DNA from: Billgrantia azerbaijanica
Lineage (GTDB): Bacteria > Pseudomonadota > Gammaproteobacteria > Pseudomonadales > Halomonadaceae
DNA: 64,000 bases
Reading direction: 5' to 3'
NCBI GenBank assembly: GCA_004551485.1
Contig: SBLD01000001.1
Location: 102,327 to 166,326, forward strand
A program made the translations under genes and the position numbers. Of the stretch, positions 1-11,964 are shown piece by piece; position 1 is the stretch's first letter, and every line of letters starts with the position of its first letter. The notes beneath the pieces were generated by a model. The model saw nothing but the letters and a program-made list of their open reading frames with translations, was not told where the DNA came from and ran no database searches.

Positions 1-2058
<2,058 letters not shown>

Positions 2059-2119
2059 TGGGGGGGGGGAGGCCTGTCCCCGGTGCCTCTCGACCAGCGG
2101 CAACCCATCATGCCCTGTC

Positions 2120-2147
2120 TTGCGTAGCGCGTTGAGGGTGCGATAAT
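2120..2147 (+). promoter_or_regulatory. Candidate promoter for accA
   Basis: TTGCGT (2120-2125) and GATAAT (2142-2147) are separated by 16 bp, about 60 bp upstream of the accA start. They sit in the 151-bp gap after dnaE. This is a match by eye to the sigma-70 pattern; accA could also be read through from dnaE. Confidence 0.4.
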
Positions 2148-2209
2148 GCCTGGCATTTGACGTGCCGCCGGTGCTGCCGTGCGGCGGAAATCACGGATCG
2201 GCTTTCTCT

Positions 2210-3163
<954 letters not shown>

Positions 3164-3184
3164 CGGGCCTTTCCGCATTCGGTC

Positions 3185-4486
3185 ATGCCCCTCCAGTCCC
3201 TGATCGACAACGCCCTGGCGGAGACCCCGCCGGGGCGTGTCGTCTGGGTGGCGCTCTCCGGCGGGCTCGACTCCAGCCTGCTGCTGACACTCGCCGCCGC
3301 TGCCTGTCGCCGTCACCCCCATCCGCTCCATGCCCTGCACGTCCATCACGGCCTGCAGGGCGCCGCCGACGATTTCGAGACGCAGTGCCGGCGCCTTTGC
3401 TCGCGTCTCGGTGTGCCGCTGTTCGTCGAGCGAGTGAGCGTGGTGCGCGACACGGGGCAGGGGCTGGAGGGGGCGGCGCGGGAGGCGCGCTACGCCGCCT
3501 TCGCGCGGCGCGTGGCGCCCGGCGAGACGCTGTGGCTTGCCCAGCACCGCGACGACCAGGCCGAGACCTTCATGCTCGCCGCCCTGCGCGGCAGCGGCGT
3601 GCGCGGCCTGGCCGCCATGCCGGCCCGCCGCGACTGGCAGGGACGGCACCTCGTGCGCCCGCTGCTGGGCCAGCCGCGGGCCGCCCTCGAGGCCGAGGCG
3701 ACGCGTCGTGGCCTGGCCTGGGTCGATGACCCCTCCAACGACGACGAGCGGCTCGACCGCAACTTCCTGCGCTGTGTCGTGCTGCCGCTGCTGGCCACGC
3801 GCTGGCCCGAGGCCGGCCGGGCCCTGGCGCACAGCGCCGCCCGGGCGGCCGAGGCCGACGGGTTGCTCGATGAGCTGGCGGCCCTCGACCTGGCGACCCT
3901 CGGCGGCGAACCGGCGCGGCTGGAGGCCGGGGCGCTGGCGACCCTGTCGCGGGCGCGCCAGCGGTTGCTCGTTCGTCATTGCTGCCAGCGGCTGGGGCTG
4001 CCCACTCCGCCGGCGCGGCGCCTCGACAGCCTGCTTGCGCAGCTCGCGGCGCGCCCGGATGCCGCGGTGCGGGTGGCCTGGCCCGGCGGCGAGGCCCGGG
4101 TGTGGCGGGGCGGCCTCTACCTGCGCGTCCCCGGCGAGGCGCTGCCGGCGGGGTGGCAGGTGGCGTGGGACGGCCAGGCGCCGCTCGCCACGCCGCTGGG
4201 GACGCTGGCGGTGCGCCTGGTGCGCCGGGACGGCGAGCGCGGAAGCCTGCGGGTGGCGATGCGCCGGGGCGGCGAGCGGCTGCGCCTGCCGGGGCGGGGC
4301 ACGCGCGACCTCAAGCGGCTGCTGCAGGAGCGGGAGGTGCCGCCCTGGGAGCGCGAGCGGCTGCTGGTAGCGTGGCATGACGAGCGGCCGGTGGCGGTGC
4401 TGGCGCCGGACTGCGGCGGCTGGTTGTGGGTCGGCGAGGGGTGGCGTGGCGAGCCGCCCGCGGCCGTCACGCAAACGTCAGGGTGA
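3185..4486 (+). CDS. tilS: tRNA(Ile)-lysidine synthase
   Basis: Modifies C34 of the CAU-anticodon isoleucine tRNA to lysidine using ATP and lysine, so that the tRNA reads AUA. The 433-aa protein has the N-type PP-loop SGGLDSS at residues 25-31, then HVHHGLQ and HRDDQAETFML, typical of TilS, and C-terminal TilS domains. No strong Shine-Dalgarno precedes the ATG. The 3' end overlaps the convergent ppx gene by 20 bp. Confidence 0.95.
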   Translation: MPLQSLIDNALAETPPGRVVWVALSGGLDSSLLLTLAAAACRRHPHPLHALHVHHGLQGAADDFETQCRRLCSRLGVPLFVERVSVVRDTGQGLEGAAREARYAAFARRVAPGETLWLAQHRDDQAETFMLAALRGSGVRGLAAMPARRDWQGRHLVRPLLGQPRAALEAEATRRGLAWVDDPSNDDERLDRNFLRCVVLPLLATRWPEAGRALAHSAARAAEADGLLDELAALDLATLGGEPARLEAGALATLSRARQRLLVRHCCQRLGLPTPPARRLDSLLAQLAARPDAAVRVAWPGGEARVWRGGLYLRVPGEALPAGWQVAWDGQAPLATPLGTLAVRLVRRDGERGSLRVAMRRGGERLRLPGRGTRDLKRLLQEREVPPWERERLLVAWHDERPVAVLAPDCGGWLWVGEGWRGEPPAAVTQTSG

Positions 4487-5987
4487 AGCCGGCGGCGTCC
4501 TGGTAGGCAGCTTCCTGCTCCAGGTCCGTCTGCAGCAGCAGGGGATCCTCGGCGGCGTCGAGTCGCAGGTGGAGTGCCTCGTCGCGCACGCTGAGGTGCG
4601 GGACCGCGGGCGGTTGTTCCGGGCGCGCGTGGTTGAGCAGCACCGCCAGGCGCAGCAGCCGGGCCAGCCGTCCCAGGGTGACCCGTTCCGTTGCCGGGAG
4701 GGCCCGCCACTCCTTGAGCGGGAACTTGCGCCGATGGGCGCGGACCAGGAACGCCAGCCGGCGCTGCTCGAGGCGGGAGAAGCCGGCGAGGTCGGAGTTC
4801 TCCAGCAGGTAGGCGCCGTGGCGGTGGAACTGGCTGTGCGAGACGGCCTGGCCGATCTCGTGGAGGCGGGCCGCCCAGGCGAGGAAGCGCGCCTGGTCGT
4901 CGTCGAGCGCCCAGGCGTCGCGCACCTGGGCGAGCAGCGCCGTGGTGGAGGCGGCGACGTGGCGCGCCTGGCGCAGGTCGACCGCGTAGCGCCGCTCCAG
5001 CATTTCCAGTGTCTTCAGCCGGGCGTCCTCGGGGCTGTTGCGCCCCACCATGTCATGCAGCACGCCCTCGCGCAGGGCGCCGTCGGCATAGCGCATCGCA
5101 TCGAGCCCGAAGGCCGCGAAGATGGCCGTCAGGATGGCCACCCCGGCCGGGAAGACCCGCGCGCGATCGGCCTTGAGCCCCGTCAGGTCGAGCTTGTCGA
5201 CGTGCTTGCACTGCAGCAGCCGGCGGCGCAGCCGCTCGAGCCCGTGGCGGGTGATCACGCCTTCCGGGGCATCGCCGGCGGCGGCGATCACCGCGGCGGC
5301 GGCCTTGATGGTGCCGCTGGCCCCCACCGGATCGTCCCAGCCCAGCGCCTGGTAGGGACGCAGGATGTTGGCCAGCTCCGAGCGGGCGGCCAGCTCGGCG
5401 CGGCGGAATGCCTTCTCGGTGATGGCGCCATCGGCAAAGAAGCGCCGGGTGTAGGTCACGCAGCCCAGCTGCAGGCTCTCCAGGGCGAGGGGCTCGAAGC
5501 GCTCGCCGATGATGAATTCCGTGGAGCCGCCGCCGATGTCGACGATCAGGCGGCGCCCGTTCTCGGCCAGCGCATGGGCGGCCCCCAGGTAGATGAGGCG
5601 CGCCTCCTCGCGGCCGGCGATGATCTCCACGCGGCAGCCCAGCAGCGCCTCGGCCCGGTCGATGAGCGTCTGGCTGTTCTCGGCGTCGCGCAGGGCATTG
5701 GTCCCCACCACGCGCAGGTGGCCGGGCGCGATGTCGCTGACGAAGGGCGCGAAGCGCGCCAGGCACTCCATGGCCCGGGTCATGGCGGCCTCGTCCAGGT
5801 ACCCTGCCGGATCGAGGCCGGCGGCGAGCTGTACCTTCTCGCCGCGCCGTGCCACCACCTGCAGGCGTCCGCCGACTTCGTTGGCGACCAGCAGGTGAAA
5901 GCTGTTGGAACCCAGGTCGATGGCGGCCAGGCGGGTCAGCGCCGGGCTGGCCGGAGGGGAGTCGGGCCGGTCCGTGGAATTGGTCAT
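4467..5987 (-). CDS. ppx: Exopolyphosphatase
   Basis: Releases phosphate processively from polyphosphate chains and belongs to the GppA/Ppx family of the actin-like ATPase fold. The N-terminus carries the phosphate-1 motif LAAIDLGSNSFHLLV, followed by VDIGGGSTEF; the C-terminal part is HD-like helical. The ATG at 5987 gives 506 aa and has AGGA about 9 nt upstream; an in-frame ATG at 6029 lacks a ribosome site. In Pseudomonas ppx lies next to ppk, whereas here ppk1 is about 8 kb away, beyond rho and the ubiD operon. Confidence 0.93.
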   Translation of the reverse strand: MTNSTDRPDSPPASPALTRLAAIDLGSNSFHLLVANEVGGRLQVVARRGEKVQLAAGLDPAGYLDEAAMTRAMECLARFAPFVSDIAPGHLRVVGTNALRDAENSQTLIDRAEALLGCRVEIIAGREEARLIYLGAAHALAENGRRLIVDIGGGSTEFIIGERFEPLALESLQLGCVTYTRRFFADGAITEKAFRRAELAARSELANILRPYQALGWDDPVGASGTIKAAAAVIAAAGDAPEGVITRHGLERLRRRLLQCKHVDKLDLTGLKADRARVFPAGVAILTAIFAAFGLDAMRYADGALREGVLHDMVGRNSPEDARLKTLEMLERRYAVDLRQARHVAASTTALLAQVRDAWALDDDQARFLAWAARLHEIGQAVSHSQFHRHGAYLLENSDLAGFSRLEQRRLAFLVRAHRRKFPLKEWRALPATERVTLGRLARLLRLAVLLNHARPEQPPAVPHLSVRDEALHLRLDAAEDPLLLQTDLEQEAAYQDAAGFTLTFA

Positions 5988-6487
5988 GGCAGCGTCCTGG
6001 CAACGAATGGGCAAAGGGTGCGGTGCCACCCGGGGCTTGTCAATCGCGGCGCCCGTGTCGGTCGTCGCGGGGGTTGCGTTCCCCCTCGGCCTTGTCTACC
6101 ATCGTGTCGTTCGCCTGTTCCGAATGCTTCCCGGCCGTGACACGACGTGCGCGTCGCGGTCAACCCAAGTCGTCAGTCAGTCCCTTTTGTCGTTTTCGCT
6201 GCTGCGCCTGTCGCATCATGGCGCGCAAACCCAGCGCAGGCGACGGCAGTCCAGGCGACCATAACGCTGCTCCCCGACCACGATGCCGCCCTGCGGTCTG
6301 CGTCCGTCAGCCGAATCCCTCTGGCAGAGCGATGTCGGGCATCGAGTTCGCAACCCGCCGGTCATCGCCAGCGAGTGGCTGCCAAGCCGGGCTCTGAACG
6401 CACCCAAGCGGCGTACCGTTCTTCATTTCCCGTCGTCACCACGGCGCCGTGCCGTCACGCTGATATGAGCAACCTCCGAACGCACCG
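5988..6487. other. 500-bp divergent intergenic region ppx/rho
   Basis: This holds the divergent promoters of ppx and rho and a long rho leader. I see no open frame with family features. trxA, which often sits immediately before rho, is absent. The last 250 bases are C-rich and could serve as a Rho-loading leader for autogenous control, as known for E. coli rho; that is inference. No convincing -35/-10 pair was found. Confidence 0.5.
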
Positions 6488-7747
<1,260 letters not shown>

Positions 7748-7924
7748 TCGGAGCTATTGCGCTTGCGGATACTGCGTTGAATCCTCGCTGGTGCGCCAGT
7801 CCGATCGGCCTGCTCATGTACTACTCGTACACTCCGCGGCCTCGCTCGGGTTCGCCTTGTCTCTGCTTCGCTCATTACGCTCCGATGGCCGGTGCTCTGC
7901 GCTTCGGCTATTTGCCGAGGCGAG

Positions 7925-8114
7925 CGGCGCCGGGGACAGGCCGAAGAGGAGGTCTTTTGCCATGGGTGAGGAGCATTGCTCCGAACGGGCTGGCCATGGA
8001 TGGCCAGCCCTGGTCCTGCAAGCGGAGCAGGATGCGAGAGCGAAGCAGGGCAAAAGTAGCGCCCAGGAGGGGTTCACAGCGCCTCCTCGTAGGCCTGTCG
8101 ACGGTAAAGCCGCG
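7925..8114 (-). repeat. Dispersed intergenic repeat, copy 1
   Basis: In reverse orientation it shares three blocks with 49186-49318. One is an outer CGCGGCT(t/a)T(t)CC block. The second is a 31-nt core at 8056-8086 that differs from 49214-49245 by one inserted C. The third is a GTCCCCGGCGCCGCT block at the other end. The spacing between core and end block is larger here, by roughly 110 nt. No coding capacity is conserved. Confidence 0.7.
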
Positions 8115-8145
8115 GGCTGAAACTACCTCGCGGACGGACGAGAAA

Positions 8146-8176
8146 GGAAGGGGCGGCATGCTATGCTGCCCCTTTC
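8146..8176 (+). terminator. Hairpin before ubiD (possible terminator or leader attenuator)
   Basis: Stem 8149-8159 pairs with 8163-8173 (AGGGGCGGCAT with ATGCTGCCCCT, one G-U) around a 3-nt loop, and extends by A-U, G-U and G-C pairs to 8146/8176. It contributes only TTTC in its 3' arm, so termination would be weak. It lies just 26 nt before the ubiD start. Confidence 0.4.
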
Positions 8177-8201
8177 GTCATTGCGGAACCGGGAAATCCG
8201 A

Positions 8202-9701
8202 ATGAAGTACAAGGACCTGCGCGACTTCATCGCCGCCCTCGAGGAACGGGGCGAGCTGCAGCGGGTGACCGCCGAGGTCGATCCCTACCTGGAGATCACC
8301 GAGATCTGCGACCGCACCCTGCGCGCCGGCGGCCCGGCGCTGCTGTTCGAGAACGTCAAGGGCCACGCCATGCCGCTGCTCGGCAACCTCTTCGGCACGT
8401 CGCAGCGGGTCGCGCTGGGCATGGGCGAGGAGTCGGTCGCGGCGCTGCGCGAGGTGGGCAAGCTGCTCGCCTTCCTCAAGGAGCCCGACCCGCCCAAGGG
8501 CTTCCGCGACGCCTGGGAGAAGCTGCCGATCTTCAAGCAGGTGATGAACATGGGGCCCAGGACGGTGCGCAGCGCCCCGGTGCAGGAGGTGGTGCTCGAA
8601 GGCGAGGACGTCGACCTCGACCGCCTGCCGATCCAGCACTGCTGGCCCGGCGATGCCGCCCCGCTCGTCACCTGGCCGCTGGTGGTCACGCGCGGGCCGC
8701 ACAAGACGCGCCAGAACCTCGGCATCTACCGCCAGCAGAAGCTCGGCCGGAACCGCCTGATCATGCGCTGGCTGTCACACCGCGGCGGGGCGCTGGACTT
8801 CCAGGAGTGGCAGGCCGCCCATCCCGGCGAGCCCTTCCCCGTGGCCGTGGCGCTGGGCGCCGACCCGGCGACCATCCTCGGCGCGGTGACGCCGGTGCCG
8901 GACACGCTCTCCGAGTACGCCTTCGCCGGGCTGCTCCGGGGCTCGCGTACCGAGCTGGTCAAGTGCGGCCACGCCGACCTGGAGGTTCCTGCCTCGGCAG
9001 AAATCATCCTCGAGGGGGTCATCCATCCCGGCGACACGGCGCCGGAAGGCCCCTATGGCGACCACACCGGCTACTACAACGAGGTGGACCACTTCCCGGT
9101 GTTCACGGTGACGCGCATGACGATGCGCCGCGACGCCATCTACCATTCGACCTATACCGGTCGCCCGCCCGACGAGCCGGCGATCCTCGGCGTGGCGCTC
9201 AACGAGGTGTTCGTGCCGATCCTGCGCAAGCAGTTCCCCGAGATCACCGACTTCTACCTGCCGCCGGAGGGGTGCTCCTACCGCCTGGCGGTGGTGACCA
9301 TGAAGAAGCAGTATCCCGGGCATGCCAAGCGCGTGATGATGGGCGTGTGGAGCTTCCTGCGCCAGTTCATGTATACCAAGTTCGTGGTGGTGCTCGACGA
9401 CGATGTCAGTGCCCGCGACTGGGAGGACGTGATCTGGGCCATCACCACCCGCATGGACCCGGTCCGCGACACCGTGATGGTCGAGAACACGCCCATCGAC
9501 TACCTGGATTTCGCCTCGCCGGTGGCCGGGCTCGGCTCCAAGATGGGGCTCGACGCCACCGCCAAGTGGCCCGGCGAGACCGACCGCGAATGGGGCACGC
9601 CCATCGTCATGGACGAGGCCGTCAAGGCACGCGTCAGCGCACGCTGGAACGAACTGGGCATCGTGCTCCCCGACACCCCTGACGACAAGAGGCATTCATG
9701 A
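8202..9701 (+). CDS. ubiD: 4-hydroxy-3-polyprenylbenzoate decarboxylase
   Basis: Decarboxylates the polyprenylated hydroxybenzoate ring during ubiquinone synthesis, using the prenylated FMN made by UbiX. The 499-aa protein has the typical UbiD start [10 protein letters not shown] and conserved blocks [23 protein letters not shown] and the C-terminal [15 protein letters not shown]. The ATG at 8202 was chosen because the family begins at MKYKDLR. Its stop overlaps the start of the flavin reductase gene (ATGA), giving tight translational coupling. Confidence 0.97.
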   Translation: MKYKDLRDFIAALEERGELQRVTAEVDPYLEITEICDRTLRAGGPALLFENVKGHAMPLLGNLFGTSQRVALGMGEESVAALREVGKLLAFLKEPDPPKGFRDAWEKLPIFKQVMNMGPRTVRSAPVQEVVLEGEDVDLDRLPIQHCWPGDAAPLVTWPLVVTRGPHKTRQNLGIYRQQKLGRNRLIMRWLSHRGGALDFQEWQAAHPGEPFPVAVALGADPATILGAVTPVPDTLSEYAFAGLLRGSRTELVKCGHADLEVPASAEIILEGVIHPGDTAPEGPYGDHTGYYNEVDHFPVFTVTRMTMRRDAIYHSTYTGRPPDEPAILGVALNEVFVPILRKQFPEITDFYLPPEGCSYRLAVVTMKKQYPGHAKRVMMGVWSFLRQFMYTKFVVVLDDDVSARDWEDVIWAITTRMDPVRDTVMVENTPIDYLDFASPVAGLGSKMGLDATAKWPGETDREWGTPIVMDEAVKARVSARWNELGIVLPDTPDDKRHS

Positions 9702-10477
9702 CGGCAAGGACCCTGACCTGCCAGGTGACGGCGGTGGAGGACCTGACTCCCGACGTGTTCCGGGTGCGCCTGGAAGGTCGCGCCGAGGCCATGGCGCACG
9801 CCCCGGGCCAGTACCTGGAACTCCAGCTCGACGACGACACCTGGGTGCCGTTCTCCATCGCCAACGCCCACGTCGGCGATGGCACCCTGGAGCTGCACAT
9901 CCAGCACTGGCCGGAGCGCGAGAACTCGGCGCGGCTGCGCGCCCTCGTCCAGGTCGCCGAGCGGCTCACCCTGTACCTGCCCGGCGGCGACTGCGTGCTG
10001 GACAGCGACAGCGCCCGCCCGCTGCTGCTCATCGCCGCCGGCACCGGCTTCGCTCAGATGAAGGCGATCGTCGAGGCCTCGCTGCACGAGGCCCCCGAGC
10101 GCCCCATCGAGCTGTGGTGGGCGGCCCGCGAGCGGCGCGACCTCTACCTGGAGAGCCTGCCGCGGGAGTGGGCCGCGGCGCACCCGACCTTCCGCTTCCA
10201 CCCGGTGACCGAGCGCGTGCCGGAGACGCCGCTGAGCGGCGAGCGGGTGATCGCCCACCGTGGGCGCATCGACGAGGCGCTGGCCACGGGCCTCGCCGAT
10301 GCCGGCGGCCATGACGTCTACCTCTCCGGTTCGCCGGGCATGGTCTATGCCTGCGTGGATGTGCTCGCCTCGCTCGGCCTCGAGCCGTCGCGGGTCTTCT
10401 CCGACGTCTTTGCCTACGCCCCACGTTCTCCCCTGGTGCCCACCGTGGGCAGCCTCAGGCGGGACACCGGCTCATGA
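9698..10477 (+). CDS. fre: NAD(P)H-flavin reductase (Fre/LuxG-like)
   Basis: Predicted to reduce free flavin with NAD(P)H; as a partner of ubiD it could supply FMNH2 for prenyl-FMN synthesis (inference from context, as ubiD-fre pairs are known). The 259-aa protein has the ferredoxin-reductase fold: the flavin site [10 protein letters not shown]...WVPFSIAN (about 38-55) and the nucleotide-binding [13 protein letters not shown] (about 111). The usual Arg of the RPFS/RxYS flavin motif is Val here. The gene overlaps ubiD upstream and folM downstream by 4 bp each. Confidence 0.85.
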   Translation: MTARTLTCQVTAVEDLTPDVFRVRLEGRAEAMAHAPGQYLELQLDDDTWVPFSIANAHVGDGTLELHIQHWPERENSARLRALVQVAERLTLYLPGGDCVLDSDSARPLLLIAAGTGFAQMKAIVEASLHEAPERPIELWWAARERRDLYLESLPREWAAAHPTFRFHPVTERVPETPLSGERVIAHRGRIDEALATGLADAGGHDVYLSGSPGMVYACVDVLASLGLEPSRVFSDVFAYAPRSPLVPTVGSLRRDTGS

Positions 10478-11187
10478 GCGCCGCGCCGATCCTGATCACC
10501 GGTGGCGCCCAGCGCCTGGGGCGCCACTGTGCCGAGCGGCTCGTCGACGACGGTCACCCGGTGATCGTCAGCTACCGCCGCGAGAGGGAGGAATTGGCGG
10601 CGCTGCGCGAGCGGGGCATCGTCACCCTCCATGCCGACTTCGCGACGGAGGCGGGCATCCTCGACTTCATCGCCCGGCTGCGGGAAGCTGCGCCGGCGCT
10701 GCGGGCGATCGTGCACAACGCCAGCGACTGGGCGCCGGACAGCCGGGGCGAGGCGGCCGGAGCCGACTTCGAGCGGCTGTTCCGCATCCACATGCTGGCC
10801 CCCTACCTGATCAACCTGCACGCCCGCGAGTTGCTCGAGGCGTGCAGTGAGCCGCAGCGCGACATCGTGCACATGACCGACTACGTGGTGCAGAAGGGCT
10901 CGCAGAAGCACGCCGCCTATGCGGCGACCAAGGCGGGGCTCGCCAACCTGACGCTCTCCTTCGCGGCAATGTACGCCCCGTCGATCCAGGTCAATGCCAT
11001 CGCCCCGGCGCTGATCATGTTGAATGAGGGCGACAGCGACGCCTACGTGGCCAAGGCCAAGGCCAAGTCGGCGATGGAGATGGTCCCCGGCCCCGGGGTG
11101 ATCTACCAGAGCCTGCGCTACCTGCTCGACAACCGCTACGTCACCGGCATCACCCTGCCGGTCGATGGCGGCCGCCACCTGCGCTAG
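10474..11187 (+). CDS. folM: Dihydromonapterin reductase, short-chain dehydrogenase
   Basis: Short-chain dehydrogenase of the FolM type, predicted to reduce dihydromonapterin (and weakly dihydrofolate) with NADPH. The 237-aa protein has the cofactor motif ITGGAQRLGRH (residues 8-18), an NAS motif in HNASDW, catalytic Tyr and Lys in YAATKAG, and the C-terminus TGITLPVDGGRHLR. The start overlaps the fre stop (ATGA). Immediately after the stop lies a second, degenerate copy of the last 25 codons. Confidence 0.88.
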   Translation: MSAAPILITGGAQRLGRHCAERLVDDGHPVIVSYRREREELAALRERGIVTLHADFATEAGILDFIARLREAAPALRAIVHNASDWAPDSRGEAAGADFERLFRIHMLAPYLINLHARELLEACSEPQRDIVHMTDYVVQKGSQKHAAYAATKAGLANLTLSFAAMYAPSIQVNAIAPALIMLNEGDSDAYVAKAKAKSAMEMVPGPGVIYQSLRYLLDNRYVTGITLPVDGGRHLR

Positions 11188-11191
11188 CCTG

Positions 11192-11266
11192 CCGACCTTC
11201 CTCGACAACGCCGCCTTGGTCACCGGCATGACGTTGCCGGTCGATGGCGGTCGCCACCTTCGTTGA
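11192..11266 (+). pseudogene. Remnant of a second folM-like 3' end
   Basis: Read in the frame from 11192, this encodes PTFLDNAALVTGMTLPVDGG followed by RHLR and TGA. That closely matches the folM C-terminus YLLDNRYVTGITLPVDGG-RHLR. It starts 4 nt after the folM stop in a different frame and has no start codon or upstream body. It looks like the tail of a duplicated or paralogous dehydrogenase gene whose remainder was lost. Confidence 0.8.
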
Positions 11267-11341
11267 TCGCCCCGCTCGGTCGATGACCAGCGTCGCCTGG
11301 GGTAAACTGATGCCCCCCTGACGAGAAAAAGAGGTATTCCC

Positions 11342-11467
11342 ATGGCGCATCATGACGACTTTCGTGACGACAGCGGCCTGCCGTCGCTGCTGCTGGGCCT
11401 TGTGGTACTGGTGGGCATGAGCGCCCTGCCGGCGACCATCGGCTGGGTGCAGGTGTTCACCGGTTAA
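11342..11467 (+). CDS. 41-aa single-pass membrane peptide of unknown function
   Basis: ATG at 11342 with AGAGG about 8 nt upstream, stop TAA at 11465-11467. The product starts MAHHDDFRDD and continues with one hydrophobic segment (LPSLLLGLVVLVGMSALPAT, residues 13-32), ending WVQVFTG. This is the pattern of a small inner-membrane protein with a charged N-terminus. I do not recognise a family. It lies between the folM remnant and the aromatic leader region, possibly with its own -10-like TAAACT near 11303. Confidence 0.6.
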   Translation: MAHHDDFRDDSGLPSLLLGLVVLVGMSALPATIGWVQVFTG

Positions 11468-11477
11468 GGCGAGCCCC

Positions 11478-11506
11478 TTGCCAAGCCCGCGGCGATGCGG
11501 CACGAT
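11478..11506 (+). promoter_or_regulatory. Candidate promoter for the aromatic leader and DAHP synthase transcript
   Basis: TTGCCA (11478-11483), a 17-bp spacer, then CACGAT (11501-11506), 25 bp before the first leader ATG. The spacing is ideal and the boxes are imperfect. A transcript starting near 11513 would carry the first leader's ribosome site close to its 5' end, as in classical attenuators. Confidence 0.45.
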
Positions 11507-11530
11507 GACGGCAGACTTCAGGAGAGCCCC

Positions 11531-11656
11531 ATGACCCGACAGCCCCTCGCCACGCCCGTTTCCCTCGCCGCCCTGCGCGGTGTCGAGGGCGGGGCGCGAC
11601 GCGGCTATTGGTTTGGCTACTGGTTTATCCCCGGTGTGCCGGTGGCCGTGTCCTGA
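11531..11656 (+). CDS. Aromatic leader peptide 1 (41 aa)
   Basis: ATG with AGGAG 7 nt upstream, stop TGA at 11654-11656. Residues 26-32 are YWFGYWF (codons 11606-11626), a run of Tyr, Trp and Phe unlike ordinary proteins but typical of attenuation leaders. Just downstream, GGTGTGCC (11633-11640) can pair with GGCACACC (11680-11687), and an intrinsic terminator follows at 11708. Ribosome stalling on the aromatic codons would be expected to alter these pairings and allow read-through into the DAHP synthase gene. The peptide is seen in the sequence; the mechanism is inferred from trp/phe attenuators. Confidence 0.85.
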   Translation: MTRQPLATPVSLAALRGVEGGARRGYWFGYWFIPGVPVAVS

Positions 11657-11704
11657 ACGCAACAGCGACATCGCCGGGAGGCACACCCCACCAGGGCCGC
11701 CTCC
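11633..11704 (+). promoter_or_regulatory. Alternative leader RNA pairings (attenuator segments)
   Basis: Two helices share bases: GGTGTGCC (11633-11640) with GGCACACC (11680-11687), and GGAGGC (11677-11682) with GCCTCC (11699-11704). Because 11680-11682 is used by both, they are mutually exclusive. The second reaches the outer flank of the terminator stem. This is the layout expected of a switch reading ribosome position on leader 1. Confidence 0.5.
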
Positions 11705-11707
11705 GCA

Positions 11708-11749
11708 CAGAACCCCCGGACGGCTGCCCGCCCGGGGGTTCTGCGTTTT
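11708..11749 (+). terminator. Intrinsic terminator (attenuator) between the two leader peptides
   Basis: Perfect 12-bp stem: CAGAACCCCCGG (11708-11719) with CCGGGGGTTCTG (11732-11743), 12-nt loop, then CG and TTTT (11746-11749). It stands 51 nt after leader 1 and before leader 2, so transcription that stops here never reaches the DAHP synthase gene. Confidence 0.8.
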
Positions 11750-11794
11750 CGGCCCGGTCCGCGAAACCGAGACTCGACAGCAAGGAGAGGCACC

Positions 11795-11959
11795 ATGACC
11801 GCACCCATCGCCTTCGCCATTCGCCCGCTGACCGGCTTCGCTGGCTATTACGGCTATTGGCGATTTAGCGAGCTGCGGTCGGTCCAGTGCGCCACCTCCG
11901 ACCGTGAGACTGCCGGTGGCATGACCTCGACACGATGTTTGCCGACCTCACGGAGTTGA
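11795..11959 (+). CDS. Aromatic leader peptide 2 (54 aa), coupled to DAHP synthase
   Basis: ATG preceded by AAGGAGAGG (strong Shine-Dalgarno), stop TGA at 11957-11959, only 5 nt before the DAHP synthase ATG at 11965. Residues 17-24 read GYYGYWRF, a second aromatic cluster (codons 11843-11866). The enzyme's ribosome site GGAG (11952-11955) lies inside this frame, so translation of leader 2 and of the enzyme must interact. Downstream of the aromatic codons are short complementary segments (see next entry). Possibly a translational attenuator; mechanism not proven. Confidence 0.7.
   Translation: MTAPIAFAIRPLTGFAGYYGYWRFSELRSVQCATSDRETAGGMTSTRCLPTSRS
11876..11947 (+). promoter_or_regulatory. Competing RNA pairings ahead of the DAHP synthase start
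   Basis: CGGTCGG (11876-11882) can pair with CCGACCG (11898-11904), or its GGTCGG part with a second CCGACC at 11942-11947, right beside the GGAG ribosome site at 11952. In addition, GCCACC (11891-11896) can pair with GGTGGC (11915-11920). The first two options exclude each other, and one of them lies next to the enzyme's ribosome site. Confidence 0.45.
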
Positions 11960-11964
11960 ACGCC

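Larger units (their letters stand above)
7748..8201. other. 454-bp intergenic region rho to ubiD with a composite repeat
   Basis: Contains no credible gene. The first 160 bases include the palindrome TGTAC-TACTC-GTACA near 7819. The block 7925-8114 is one copy of a dispersed intergenic repeat (see separate entry), and a hairpin at 8146-8176 precedes ubiD. Short open frames here overlap these repeats and have no family features. Confidence 0.6.

Noticed and set aside
2070-2095. Similarity of the dnaE-accA gap to the GGCCTGTCCCCGGCGCC block of the dispersed repeat
   Set aside because: Only about 20 nt with mismatches and no core; too short to call a third copy.
7777-8205. Overlapping short frames on both strands between rho and ubiD
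   Set aside because: They coincide with the dispersed repeat and have no start-site or family support.
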